From contig JAFLBD010000002.1 of the NCBI GenBank assembly GCA_017303935.1, positions 558,001 through 622,000 on the forward strand: DNA of 64,000 nt, read 5' to 3'. Numbering within the stretch: position 1 is the first letter of the stretch; every line of letters starts with the position of its first letter. The stretch comes from Armatimonadota bacterium. Lineage in GTDB: Bacteria > Armatimonadota > Fimbriimonadia > Fimbriimonadales > Fimbriimonadaceae. This document shows, piece after piece, positions 27,147 to 36,043 of the stretch. The position numbers and the translations under genes were made by a program. Below the pieces are notes generated by a model that was not told the DNA's origin, made no database searches, and saw only the letters and a program-made list of their open reading frames with translations.

Positions 27147-28265
27147 ATGAAGAAAGCAGCATTGGTATTGGTGGCAGCCTTGATTGGTGGCGTTGTTGCG
27201 CTCCAACTTGACCGGGCGTTCTTGCACTCCGGCTCGCCGCGAACTGCCGTTCGCACCGAATATGTGTTGCCCGCTTCAAATGCAGCCGTACCCGTGGATT
27301 TCCGCGAAGCAGCAAAGATCGTTCTTCCATCGGTGGTGAGTATTGATACCGTCGGGTCGGAAGTTGGATTTTGGGGCGTAGAGCAAGCCGTATCTGGTTC
27401 TGGTTCAGGAATCATTTTCTCGAATGATGGCTACATCATCACCAACGCGCACGTGGTCACTGCAGGGCAAAGCAAGCCAGACGTGACGGTACACATCGCG
27501 GATGGACGTTCGATGCCAGCAGAGATCGTCGGCGTTGACCCCATCGCCGATTTGGCTGTGTTAAAAGTCAAAGGCGATAATTTAACCCCGGCCAAGATTG
27601 GGAAGAGCGCAGGCCTAGAAGTTGGGCAATGGGTGATCGCGGTTGGAAATCCGCTTGGGCAAGACCACACGCTCAGCGTCGGGGTGGTGAGCAGTTTGGG
27701 GCGCGACTTGCCCACAAATCGCGATGGAGTTCTGCTCGACGCGATTCAGACCGATGCGGCGATCAATCCTGGGAACTCGGGGGGCGCGTTGACGAACGCA
27801 CAGGGCGAACTGATCGGTGTCAATTCTGCGATTTTGAGCACGCGAGACCAGGGATCGATTGGTATTGGGTTCGCCATTCCAATTGACCGCGCACTGCCAA
27901 TCATCAGCGACTTGATCAAGTATCGCCGCGCACGATATGGGTACTTAGGCTTAGAGGTCTATAGCCGCCCAGGTATTCTTTCGATGTCGGCGTCACGTCA
28001 GTTTTATAAAGAACAGTTTGGTTCAGTGCCACCAGAAACCGGGCTTCCAATTATGGAAGTTGCGCCGAACTCACCAGCCGCTGACGCAGGTCTAAAGCAA
28101 TACGATGTACTTTTGAAAGTAGGTAACACTCCGATTCGTGAGCGGTTCGACTACGTCAAGGAGCTAGCTCGAATGCGGCCCGGAGACGAGTTGAATCTCG
28201 AATTTTGGTCTGAAGGAAAAACGCAGACCAAGAAAATTAAGTTAACAGAACGCGGCGAAATTTAA
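27147..28265 (+). CDS. HtrA/DegP-like trypsin-family serine protease with one PDZ domain
   Basis: 372 residues from ATG at 27147; alternative GTG and TTG codons lie 2-3 codons upstream. An N-terminal signal anchor (AALVLVAALIGGVVALQL) places it in the periplasm. The catalytic triad is H102 (ITNAHVV), D135 (ADLAVLKV) and S211 (NPGNSGGAL). The C-terminal third is a single PDZ domain (LPIMEVAPNSPAADAGLKQYDVLLKVGNTPI). It degrades or chaperones misfolded envelope proteins. Position after the TlpA-like lipoprotein fits an envelope quality-control group. Confidence 0.92.
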   Translation: MKKAALVLVAALIGGVVALQLDRAFLHSGSPRTAVRTEYVLPASNAAVPVDFREAAKIVLPSVVSIDTVGSEVGFWGVEQAVSGSGSGIIFSNDGYIITNAHVVTAGQSKPDVTVHIADGRSMPAEIVGVDPIADLAVLKVKGDNLTPAKIGKSAGLEVGQWVIAVGNPLGQDHTLSVGVVSSLGRDLPTNRDGVLLDAIQTDAAINPGNSGGALTNAQGELIGVNSAILSTRDQGSIGIGFAIPIDRALPIISDLIKYRRARYGYLGLEVYSRPGILSMSASRQFYKEQFGSVPPETGLPIMEVAPNSPAADAGLKQYDVLLKVGNTPIRERFDYVKELARMRPGDELNLEFWSEGKTQTKKIKLTERGEI

Positions 28266-28313
28266 TCAAGTCGCCGATAATAAACCTAAAAGCAGGCCGT
28301 CCTGAAAGCTAAG

Positions 28314-29945
28314 ATGGCGGCCTTTGAACCCCAAGATTTCATGTCCATCTTTACCGACGGCATCCCACAATTCCTCGACATTCTGCCCCCAGTTATTCGG
28401 GAGAAGCTTCAACAAACCGGCGAGATCGACGGCTTGATCGAAGTCGTACTCGACTACGGCCGCCCCGCCGAAGTGCGCTACCGCGATCGCATGGAGCGGT
28501 TTGACACCGCTGTCGTGACCGAGCACGATATTGACTTCGTCGTCAAGTCCGTCGGCGAATTTAGCCTGGATAATCGCGCTGGAATCGAGCGCACACTGCA
28601 CCGAATTTCGTGCATCCGCAACCGACAAGGGAAGATCGTTGGTTTGACTTGCCGAGTTGGACGGGCGATGGAAGGAACGATTGACCTCATTGATGACATC
28701 GTTCGGTCTGGGAAGTCTATTCTGCTTCTTGGAAAGCCTGGCGTTGGTAAGACGACCAAGCTTCGGGAAGTCGCTCGTGTGCTCGCTGATGAAGTCAACA
28801 AGCGTGTGATCATCGTCGACACGTCCAACGAAATCGCTGGTGATGGAGATGTGCCGCACCCTGCAATCGGCAGTGCGCGGCGAATGCAGGTTTCGAACCC
28901 GCTGAGTCAACACGCGATCATGATCGAGGCGGTGGAAAATCACATGCCGGAAGTCATCGTGATCGATGAAATTGGCACGGAGCCCGAAGCTGCTGCTGCT
29001 CGCACCATCGCAGAGCGCGGCGTTCAATTGATCGGTACGGCGCACGGGCAGACGCTTGAAAATTTGATGCTGAATCCGACTCTTTGCGATCTGATTGGTG
29101 GGATTCAGGCAGTCACTTTGTCCGACGATGAAGCTCGCCGCCGTGGCACGCAGAAGACCGTTCTCGAGCGAAAGGCGCCTCCGACGTTCCATGTCGTGAT
29201 CGAACTTCTAGATTTTGATCGGCTGGCCGTCCACAGCGATGTGATGAAAACGGTCGATTTGATCTTGCGCGGCGTACCGCCTCGCCCTGAGATTCGAGTC
29301 CGGACCGGCGAAGGCCGCGTCGAAATCGTGCAAGAAGAGCGAGTCGAAGTGGCTTCGGAAGCGAGTTATGGCGACGAGTTTCCGACTCTTGCTAGGAGAC
29401 AGACTTCGGCGCAGCTGAAGTCCGCGACGCCAAAGGTGAAGATTCCTAAGGAGCCCCACGACCAAAAGGTTCCTCGCGTATTCCGGGTCTATCCTTACGG
29501 GATCGCGCGAGTGAGACTGGAGCGAGCGATTCGGGAAAAATCGGCTCCGCTTGCCATCACGAATGATTTGGCTCATGCCGATGGCGTGATTGCGATCAAA
29601 TCAACGGTCCAGAACAAGATGGGCAAAGGCAAGGAGTTCGGGAAATCGACACCAACCGTCGTCGTGAAGTCGAACACCTTTAGTCAAATTGCGGCCGCAC
29701 TGGACGAGCTTCTGGCGGGCGAGCGCGGAGATTCTAACCGAGAAACAGAGGCGATCGACGAAGTGGTCCGAGCAATTGATCTCGTTCAACAGTCTGGAAA
29801 GCCTGTCGAGCTTGGCCCACAGAACGCCAGGGTGCGCCGGATTCAGCACCAATTCGCTGAGCAGAAGAAATATGCTTGCGAATCGGTTGGCGAAGATCCA
29901 AATCGCCGAGTTCGAATTCTGCCATCACGGATCGCGGGACAATAA
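28314..29945 (+). CDS. Ycf45/SpoIIIAA-like AAA ATPase with C-terminal R3H-like domain
   Basis: 543 residues. Walker [13 protein letters not shown], Walker [16 protein letters not shown] and [15 protein letters not shown] match the Ycf45 family of cyanobacteria and plastids, related to the sporulation ATPase SpoIIIAA. The C-terminal stretch ([17 protein letters not shown] then NRRVRILPS) has the Arg-x3-His spacing of an R3H single-stranded nucleic-acid-binding domain. Role unknown; probably acts on RNA or ssDNA. Start at 28314 has weak SD (AAG); an ATG at 28341 is the alternative. The 5' end also contains a hairpin that pairs AGGCCGTC with GGCGGCCT around the ATG. Confidence 0.85.
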   Translation: MAAFEPQDFMSIFTDGIPQFLDILPPVIREKLQQTGEIDGLIEVVLDYGRPAEVRYRDRMERFDTAVVTEHDIDFVVKSVGEFSLDNRAGIERTLHRISCIRNRQGKIVGLTCRVGRAMEGTIDLIDDIVRSGKSILLLGKPGVGKTTKLREVARVLADEVNKRVIIVDTSNEIAGDGDVPHPAIGSARRMQVSNPLSQHAIMIEAVENHMPEVIVIDEIGTEPEAAAARTIAERGVQLIGTAHGQTLENLMLNPTLCDLIGGIQAVTLSDDEARRRGTQKTVLERKAPPTFHVVIELLDFDRLAVHSDVMKTVDLILRGVPPRPEIRVRTGEGRVEIVQEERVEVASEASYGDEFPTLARRQTSAQLKSATPKVKIPKEPHDQKVPRVFRVYPYGIARVRLERAIREKSAPLAITNDLAHADGVIAIKSTVQNKMGKGKEFGKSTPTVVVKSNTFSQIAAALDELLAGERGDSNRETEAIDEVVRAIDLVQQSGKPVELGPQNARVRRIQHQFAEQKKYACESVGEDPNRRVRILPSRIAGQ

Positions 29946-30295
29946 CGAAATCTGAATAGTGCTATAAATTTATTGAATCAAATTTCCGGTACTGTTTGAA
30001 CTTTTCAATTTGTTTGATGATGAAAATAATTATTGTTTGATCGATTTGATTTGCGCCCGCGAGTCACCTGGCAAACATTTTGTTCGCTTGGATCGTTATC
30101 GAATCAATTTCTAGCATCAAAACAGGTTGATAGCATCGAGGCGTCAAATGTCAGTTTAGGACCACTGGCACATGGAACTCACCAAATACTAGTTACGATC
30201 GCTGTAAGAACGGGCTAGTATCGTAGTGGCTACTAGCTTGATGCTCCAAAAATCGGCGCATTTTGCTCATGACCAAAAATTAAAGAGAGAATCTT
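29946..30295. other. AT-rich intergenic region before the MerR-like gene
   Basis: 350 bases without a convincing gene. The first 100 bases are clearly richer in A and T than the surroundings and hold several TTTGAT/TTTGAA words, which suggests promoter DNA or a curved region. A palindrome near 30214-30237 is listed separately. Confidence 0.5.
30214..30237. promoter_or_regulatory. Candidate operator of the MerR-like regulator
   Basis: Perfect 7-bp inverted repeat GCTAGTA (30214-30220) and TACTAGC (30231-30237) around a 10-base spacer. A third half-site TACTAGT lies just upstream (30188-30194). It is about 60 bases before the MerR-like start, the expected place for autoregulation. Confidence 0.4.
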
Positions 30296-30850
30296 TTGGC
30301 AACCGCATCAATCAGAAACTTCCAATCTATGCCGCCCGTAACGGCAGATGCACTGGTAGCTTATGCAAATGAGCTCCTCATCTCTCGCGGTTCGGCTTTA
30401 ATCACTAAGCGCACTCTTCGTTTTTACACATCAAATGATGTGGTCCCGTCTCCGCTGGGGTCACCAAAATTTGCTCGGTACGACTACAAGCACCTCATCT
30501 GCTTGGTCGGGGCCAGGGCTTTGCAGGACCAAGGCAACAAGCTCCCCAAGATCAAGAAGGAGCTCACGACGACCCTCGGTGGTAACTATGCGAAAATGGA
30601 GGAGTACATCGATGCGTGGCTCGCACATCATGCGGCTCCAAAGAGTCCAATCCGAGCTCGCGAATCCCGAAGCGACTATGGCAAGGACAGCGACTCGGTG
30701 TTTTCGCAGTTTGAATCTATGGGCGCAAATGTCGTCCGAATCTTGCTCAGCCCGAGCATCACGCTCGAAGTCACCAACTCGGTCACGCTCGAGTCGGAAT
30801 TAGCCAGGGCAAAGAAAGAGTTCGCGAAGGCGTTTGATAAGCTGAAGTAA
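30296..30850 (+). CDS. MerR-family transcriptional regulator
   Basis: 184 residues from TTG at 30296, with AGAGAG 6 bases upstream. Residues ~18-100 match the MerR winged helix-turn-helix (ITKRTLRFYTSNDVVPSP, FARYDYKHLICLVGARALQ, KLPKIKKEL). The remaining C-terminal half is a helical segment without a cysteine-rich metal-binding motif, so it is probably not a metal sensor. It stands alone between two sizeable intergenic features: an upstream palindrome and a strong downstream terminator. The ligand and targets are not visible. Confidence 0.8.
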   Translation: MATASIRNFQSMPPVTADALVAYANELLISRGSALITKRTLRFYTSNDVVPSPLGSPKFARYDYKHLICLVGARALQDQGNKLPKIKKELTTTLGGNYAKMEEYIDAWLAHHAAPKSPIRARESRSDYGKDSDSVFSQFESMGANVVRILLSPSITLEVTNSVTLESELARAKKEFAKAFDKLK

Positions 30851-30870
30851 ACGATACGACTCACAGAAAC

Positions 30871-30906
30871 TGAAATAGCCACTTGAGAATTCAAGTGGCT
30901 ATTTCA
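30871..30906 (+). terminator. Strong palindromic terminator after the MerR-like gene
   Basis: A perfect 16-bp inverted repeat: left arm TGAAATAGCCACTTGA (30871-30886), loop GAAT, right arm at 30891-30906. There is no long T-run outside the stem, but the arm itself ends in ATTTCA. It also lies near the 3' end of the minus-strand tRNA-His. Confidence 0.65.
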
Positions 30907-30943
30907 GCTTACAGCGGTGACAATTCAGATCCAAATTGAGAAA

Positions 30944-31020
30944 TGGGGCGGATAATGGGTCTCGAACCCACGACCTCCTCAGCCACAGTGAGGCGCTCTA
31001 ACCCCTGAGCTATATCCGCC
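30944..31020 (-). tRNA. tRNA-His (anticodon GTG)
   Basis: Full cloverleaf on the minus strand: acceptor arm GCGGATA with TATCCGC, the tRNA-His-specific extra 5' G paired to discriminator C73, D arm GCTC...GAGC, anticodon loop CTGTGGC with anticodon GTG, T arm GTGGG TTCGAGA CCCAT, and encoded CCA at the 3' end. Confidence 0.95.
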
Positions 31021-31082
31021 GCGTGAACCTTCATTATGGCTAGTTTTGACCTAGGTGTCAACACGCGGGTACAACGGGAGGA

Positions 31083-31583
31083 GTGGCGAGGGTGGCAATA
31101 GCCTTTGGATCGAATCTGGGAGATTCGAGTGGGACGATCATCAAGGCAGCCTCGCGCGTGGCGGAATTGATCGTTCATTTTCAGCTTGCTCCTCTTTACG
31201 CCACGTCTCCGATGTACGTCGAGAATCAGCCCGAGTTTGTGAATACGGTGGGAATCGGGAACACAGAACTCTCACCGCGGGCGCTGTTGGCGCAGCTCAA
31301 GCAAATTGAGCAAGAACTCGGTAGGGTTCCCACCGAGCCGAATGGTCCGCGGATCATTGACATCGATCTGCTCACTTACGGCGCAATGCGATACTCGTGG
31401 CATTGTGATGGAGACAGGGCGTTGGTCATCCCGCATCCTCGAATGCACGAGCGGCGCTTTGTGCTCGTTCCCTTGAGTGATCTTGACGGAGGATTCGTGA
31501 TCCCTGGGGTAGGGAATATCGGTGATTTGTTACACGGAGATTTTGCCGGCCAAGAACTCAGGAAGTTAGATTTCGTAGGATAA
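31083..31583 (+). CDS. folK: 2-amino-4-hydroxy-6-hydroxymethyldihydropteridine pyrophosphokinase
   Basis: 166 residues from GTG at 31083. Motifs: VAIAFGSNLGDSSGTI at the N-terminus, ATSPMYVENQPEFVNTV, LLAQLKQIEQELGR and the catalytic GPRIIDIDLLTYG, then IPHPRMHERRFVLVPL. HPPK transfers pyrophosphate from ATP to the pterin in folate synthesis. It is not grouped with folP or folB here. It probably shares a transcript with the GspF-like gene 42 bases downstream. Confidence 0.95.
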   Translation: MARVAIAFGSNLGDSSGTIIKAASRVAELIVHFQLAPLYATSPMYVENQPEFVNTVGIGNTELSPRALLAQLKQIEQELGRVPTEPNGPRIIDIDLLTYGAMRYSWHCDGDRALVIPHPRMHERRFVLVPLSDLDGGFVIPGVGNIGDLLHGDFAGQELRKLDFVG

Positions 31584-31625
31584 CCTGACGAACGCACCAA
31601 AATCACCCGTCCATATTTCAAGGTA

Positions 31626-32864
31626 ATGGCAATTTTTGAGTTTCAGGCGGTCGATCCCACCGGAAAGGCGATCAAAGGAACAATTTCCGGGGCTGACCTG
31701 AAAGTTGCCGAGGACACATTGCGCCAGCGAGGATTGACTCAGTTCACGATCTCGCCCGTTTTCAATCCGGGCGACCCATTGGCGCAGGACCCACCAACTC
31801 AAGCCGATGCGCCTCCTACAGTTAAGGTCACTCAACCCGGATTTTTTGAGTCCTTTTTCACTCAGGTCCCACTGACCCAGATTCAGATGCTTTTCACGAG
31901 AATGGCATCCGTCATTGGTGCGGGAATCAATCCAGCTCAGGGAATGGATTCGTTAGCACGGCAAACCAGTAACGCCAAACTCGCGCAGTCCGTTCGCGAA
32001 ATGGGACTTGCCGCCTCCAGCGGGCAACCGATGAGTTCGGTGATGGTCCAGTATCCCGCGATTTACACGCCGATGATGGTGAGCATCATGGTTGCCTCGG
32101 AGCGCGGCGGAATGGTCGAAAGTGGACTCAGGGACTTGGCAGCGTACGTCCAGGAGGAAATCGAAGTTCGCACGATGATTCGGCGCGAAACATTGATGCC
32201 GAAGCTGACGCTGATCATGTCCATCGTGATCGTCCTAGGCGCGAACCTTATCATTCGAATTTTTGCTCCGGGGTCACCGTTCGGACTTTGGTCCCCTCTC
32301 ACCGAACCAAAAACGTGGCTCTTCTTGGGCCCGGTACTTGTGGTGATGTTCCTTGTAGTGCGGGCAAAGCGCAGCAGCCCCGGCATCAAGTACGCCTGGG
32401 ATGCGGTCGTGTTTCGTATCCCGGTTTTGGGGGCACTCGTTTATGACTACGCGATTTCGAGATTCGCAAGGACGTTTGGAGCTCTTTACCGAGGTGGCGT
32501 CTCGATGGCCGAAGGTGTGGAACTCGCCGCACACTCCACTGGCAACGCGTTTATCTCATCGCACATTCTTACAGCGGTTGAACGCCTTCGTCAGGGCGAA
32601 CCATTGACGCAGACCTTGGCCCAAACCGGCATGATGAACCCGGTGATGCTGGACATGTTGGCGACTGGTGAACGCACAGGTGACGTGGATCAGATGATGC
32701 AACGCGCCGCTCAGTTCCATTTTGACGAAGCCACAATGCGCGCCAGAGTGCTTGGGAAAGTGCTCGGAATCGTTGTTTTGATCATGGTCGCAATCTACGT
32801 CGCGATTGTTGTGCTCAACTTCTACACTGGGTACGTGACGACCATTTTGGGGATCGCCGATTAG
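31626..32864 (+). CDS. GspF/PilC-type inner-membrane platform protein of type II secretion or type IV pili
   Basis: 412 residues. It opens with the usual GspF head (MAIFEFQAVDPTGKAIKGTI) and has two GspF cytoplasmic domains (~70-190 with FFTRMASVIGAGINPAQGMD-type LFTRMAS... and ~275-395 with FARTFGALYRGGVSMAEGVE), separated by a pair of membrane helices (LIMSIVIVLGANLII; LFLGPVLVVMFLVV), and a final helix (VLIMVAIYVAIVVLNFY). It forms the rotor-like platform for pilin assembly. No GspE or GspG lies beside it; a pilin-like gene is at 54.7 kb. Confidence 0.9.
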   Translation: MAIFEFQAVDPTGKAIKGTISGADLKVAEDTLRQRGLTQFTISPVFNPGDPLAQDPPTQADAPPTVKVTQPGFFESFFTQVPLTQIQMLFTRMASVIGAGINPAQGMDSLARQTSNAKLAQSVREMGLAASSGQPMSSVMVQYPAIYTPMMVSIMVASERGGMVESGLRDLAAYVQEEIEVRTMIRRETLMPKLTLIMSIVIVLGANLIIRIFAPGSPFGLWSPLTEPKTWLFLGPVLVVMFLVVRAKRSSPGIKYAWDAVVFRIPVLGALVYDYAISRFARTFGALYRGGVSMAEGVELAAHSTGNAFISSHILTAVERLRQGEPLTQTLAQTGMMNPVMLDMLATGERTGDVDQMMQRAAQFHFDEATMRARVLGKVLGIVVLIMVAIYVAIVVLNFYTGYVTTILGIAD

Positions 32865-32866
32865 GA

Positions 32867-33991
32867 ATGAGCGATAAAGGCTCTCACTACGATGTTCTTG
32901 AATTAGAAGTAGGTGCAACTGAAGATGCGATCCGAAAGGCTTACCGACGCCTCGCGATGAAGTATCACCCGGACAAGTCTGATCTGCCAGACGCGGCAGA
33001 CCGATTTGTACGGGTCAATGAGGCGTATGCCGCGCTGACCGATCCTGACCGGCGGGCAAGCTACGACCGGTTGATCGAGATGAAGCGGCGCGAGGCCGAA
33101 GCGGCCAAAAATCCGCGCCGACAGGCTCCAAAGCCAAATACTCAGCCGTTCGAACCGGTCCAAGTGACCGTACAAAAGCGCAAGGCTAGCGCCGATGAGA
33201 TCGTCAAGTTGACCGGCTTATTAACGCGTGGGAGAATCGCGGATGCCGAGCGATCTGCCAGGCGACTGATCAGCTCTGGAACTCGGCATCCGATTCCATA
33301 CGCGATCATGGGGGATATCGCTCGGATGCGTGGTGAATACACTTATTCAGCGGAAATGTACGCGTACGCCGCTCAAATGGAACCGACAAATGAGGTGTAC
33401 CAGCGCAAGCACGAAGAAGTTCTGCGATCGGTGAATCGACCTGGACCAAAGCACCGAATTGCCGCTCAGGAAGAAGTGAACCCAACCGGAGCACTGATGA
33501 CCATCGGATTGGTGACGTTGCTTGGCGCAGGGTATGTCGCCTTGAGCATCGAGAAGCCCGCGACACTGGGGCTGGAAATCGTAAATACCTGGACTGCTGG
33601 GTTGATTGCTATGCTGTTCTTGCTCGGATGCGTGGTTGGAGGAGCTCTCGGCGCGGCCAGACTGCTTGAACGGTTTACGACTGCATTCGGTACGAATTCT
33701 GTCGCGCCAATTTCGCCGGCGGTTGTGCTTGGATTGCTCGCAGGAGTCAATTTTTGGTTGGCCGCTGCGATCTATGTTGCCGTTGGAATGACGCAAAACG
33801 CATTTAATCCAGCGACATCACGGTTGATGTCTGCGGTTGCAGCGGTGACCACACTGATGGGACTGGCAAGCTGGACTGGTGGCAAGATCAGTCCTTTGCA
33901 AGTTGTCGCCTGGGGAGGGAACGTGATTTACGTCGTCGCCCTACTCGGATGGCTCGTTGCGGACTTGTACCTCGAAGACAAAGGGATCTAG
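32867..33991 (+). CDS. Membrane-bound DnaJ-domain protein
   Basis: 374 residues. The J domain (residues 8-70: YDVLELEVGATEDAIRKAYR, HPD at 34-36) is followed by a basic linker and a TPR-like helical region (~105-195), then four or five transmembrane segments from ~205 (ALMTIGLVTLLGAGYVAL... IAMLFLLGCVVGGALG... VVLGLLAGVNFWLAAAIYVAV). There is no Gly/Phe or zinc-finger region, so this is a type III J protein that brings DnaK to the membrane. It starts 2 bases after the GspF-like stop, so it may be cotranscribed with it. Confidence 0.85.
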   Translation: MSDKGSHYDVLELEVGATEDAIRKAYRRLAMKYHPDKSDLPDAADRFVRVNEAYAALTDPDRRASYDRLIEMKRREAEAAKNPRRQAPKPNTQPFEPVQVTVQKRKASADEIVKLTGLLTRGRIADAERSARRLISSGTRHPIPYAIMGDIARMRGEYTYSAEMYAYAAQMEPTNEVYQRKHEEVLRSVNRPGPKHRIAAQEEVNPTGALMTIGLVTLLGAGYVALSIEKPATLGLEIVNTWTAGLIAMLFLLGCVVGGALGAARLLERFTTAFGTNSVAPISPAVVLGLLAGVNFWLAAAIYVAVGMTQNAFNPATSRLMSAVAAVTTLMGLASWTGGKISPLQVVAWGGNVIYVVALLGWLVADLYLEDKGI

Positions 33992-34019
33992 GTTCGATTC
34001 CGGTAAACTTCTGACTTCG

Positions 34020-35957
34020 ATGTCAAAGAAGTTTTACGTCACAACACCGATTTACTATGTCAATAGCGTGCCTCACGTTGGTCACGCGTTGACGATGCTC
34101 GTTTGCGACATCGAGAAGCGGTTCCACCAACTTCGTGGGCAGGAAGCCTATTTCTTGACAGGTACCGACGAAAACGGCCTCAAGGTGCTAGAAGCTGCCA
34201 ACGAACGAGGAATGGACCCGATGGCGTTTGTCGATGAAATCAGCGAGACCTTTCGAGTGGCGGCTGATACCCTGAACTTCGAATATGACGTGTTCTTCCG
34301 GACGACCAGCGACCAGCACAAGCGTGCGGCGCAAGCGCTGTTTAGCCTGTTGCAAGAGAAGGGATTCATTTATCTGGATACCTATGAAGGTTGGTACGAC
34401 GTCAGCGCTGAGACTTTTGTACGCGAATCGGACCTGGTGGATGGCAAGAGCCCCGATGGAAACGAAGTTCGCCGGGTAAGTGAAGAGAACTACTTCTTCA
34501 AGCTGAGCGCATTCGGGGATCGATTGCTGGAGCACGCAGATGCGAATCCAGAGTTCTGGCTTCCAGAAGGTCGCCGGAGCGAAGTCGTAAGCTTCATTCA
34601 TCAGGGCTTACGCGATGTTTGCATCACCCGGTCGAATCCAGGATGGGGCATCGAAGTTCCAGGCGATCCGACCAAGGTGATCTATGTTTGGTTTGATGCG
34701 CTGATCAACTATTTGGCGGCGACAGGCTGGCCGGATGCCGGGTGGGAGAATCTTTGGCCAGCTGACGTGCACTGGATGGCAAAGGAAATCTACACCAGGT
34801 TCCACGCGACGCTATGGCCTGCGATGCTGATGGCGGCTGATCTGCCGTTGCCCAAAACCGTTGTGGCGCACGGCTGGTTCACTTTTAACGACTCCAAAAT
34901 GAGTAAGTCGAAGGGAAATGTCTTGGCTCCAAAGGACCTCATCGAAGAGTTTGTTGGGGCTGGAGTGAGCCCAGAACTTGCGGTCGATGTAGCTCGCTTT
35001 GCGTTGTGCCGATTGCTCCCGTTCGACAACGACACCAACTTTACGCTCGACGAGGTGGCGAAGCACTACAACGCCGATCTGGCTAACGACGTCGGCAATG
35101 CGCTGAACCGCTCGATCAACATGTGCCAGAAGTTCGTGGATGGTGCGGTTACCGAGGGTGCAAAGCCGGTAGACGAGATGGTGGAAGCCGTTCAGACCGC
35201 TAAAGCGAATTACGCCATCGCGGCAGAACATCACCGATTCCACGAAGCGCTTGATCACGCGATCGGAGTAGTCCGGTTCATGAACAAGTTCATTGCGGAT
35301 CGCAAACCGTGGCAGATGCACAAGGAAGGCGACGCTGACTTGCCGATGGTTTTGAACTCACTTCTGTACGGTCTGAGGGCTATTGAAGGGATGCTCCGGC
35401 CAATCATGCCAGCGACTGCGGATTCGATTTTGGATCAACTCGGATATGCGCCAGACCAGAAGACCCACCATTGGGACGAGATCGGCGATCCTTCGTCGAT
35501 GAACTTTGGCCAAAAGGTCAAAGACCCGCAACCACTCTTCCCACGACTTCAACCCAAACCTGCACAAGAACCAAAAATGGAAACTCCGACTGAACCCAAA
35601 GCCGCTCCGGCTACTGCGGCTCCCGCGACAAAAGAGATTGAATTTGCTGATTTCATGAAGCTCGACTTGCGAGTTGGGCGTGTGCTTGAAGCCGAAAACG
35701 TTCCAAACAGCGAGAAGTTGATCAAGCTCGATTTGATAGTGGGTGAGGAAAAGCGACAGGTTCTAGCGGGAATTCAGAAGAGCTACAAGGCCGCCGATCT
35801 CGTGGGGCGCCAAGTGATCGTTTTGATGAATCTTAAGCCGCGAAAGCTCGCCGGATTAGAGAGCCAAGGCATGGTGCTCGCGGCAGATGGTCCGGACGGC
35901 ACCGCGATCTTGCTCACTCCGGAAATGGAAGCTCCTGAAGGAACTTCTGTTCACTAG
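34020..35957 (+). CDS. metG: Methionyl-tRNA synthetase with C-terminal tRNA-binding domain
   Basis: 645 residues from ATG at 34020; longer starts would overlap the DnaJ gene. Class I features: TTPIYYVNSVPHVGHA with the HIGH-like VGHA at 20-23, TGTDENGLKV, and KMSKS at 293-297. The knuckle cysteines of the zinc-binding form are absent, as in the shorter MetG2-like forms. After a Pro/Ala-rich linker (~520-545, EPKAAPATAAPATKE) comes a Trbp111-like OB fold (FADFMKLDLRVGRV... RKLAGLESQGMVLAA). It charges tRNA-Met in the cytoplasm. Confidence 0.95.
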   Translation: MSKKFYVTTPIYYVNSVPHVGHALTMLVCDIEKRFHQLRGQEAYFLTGTDENGLKVLEAANERGMDPMAFVDEISETFRVAADTLNFEYDVFFRTTSDQHKRAAQALFSLLQEKGFIYLDTYEGWYDVSAETFVRESDLVDGKSPDGNEVRRVSEENYFFKLSAFGDRLLEHADANPEFWLPEGRRSEVVSFIHQGLRDVCITRSNPGWGIEVPGDPTKVIYVWFDALINYLAATGWPDAGWENLWPADVHWMAKEIYTRFHATLWPAMLMAADLPLPKTVVAHGWFTFNDSKMSKSKGNVLAPKDLIEEFVGAGVSPELAVDVARFALCRLLPFDNDTNFTLDEVAKHYNADLANDVGNALNRSINMCQKFVDGAVTEGAKPVDEMVEAVQTAKANYAIAAEHHRFHEALDHAIGVVRFMNKFIADRKPWQMHKEGDADLPMVLNSLLYGLRAIEGMLRPIMPATADSILDQLGYAPDQKTHHWDEIGDPSSMNFGQKVKDPQPLFPRLQPKPAQEPKMETPTEPKAAPATAAPATKEIEFADFMKLDLRVGRVLEAENVPNSEKLIKLDLIVGEEKRQVLAGIQKSYKAADLVGRQVIVLMNLKPRKLAGLESQGMVLAADGPDGTAILLTPEMEAPEGTSVH

Positions 35958-35998
35958 CTTTTTTCCCTAACGATCCACGCAAGTTGAACCGAAATATC

Positions 35999-36038
35999 AA
36001 GTGGAATCTGCGAATGTACTGATTCGCAGAATCCGCTT
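35999..36038 (+). promoter_or_regulatory. Long hairpin directly before the GGDEF/HD-GYP start
   Basis: Inverted repeat of 17 nt per arm with two non-Watson-Crick positions (one is G-T): 35999-36015 and 36022-36038, 6-base loop. It ends 5 bases before the ATG at 36044. It may terminate metG transcription (no T-run follows) or control translation of the next gene. Confidence 0.45.
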
Positions 36039-36043
36039 GTGGG

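Noticed and set aside
28266-29192. 308-codon minus-strand frame in the Ycf45-like gene
   Set aside because: Opposite a strong ATPase with intact motifs; translation has no domain pattern.
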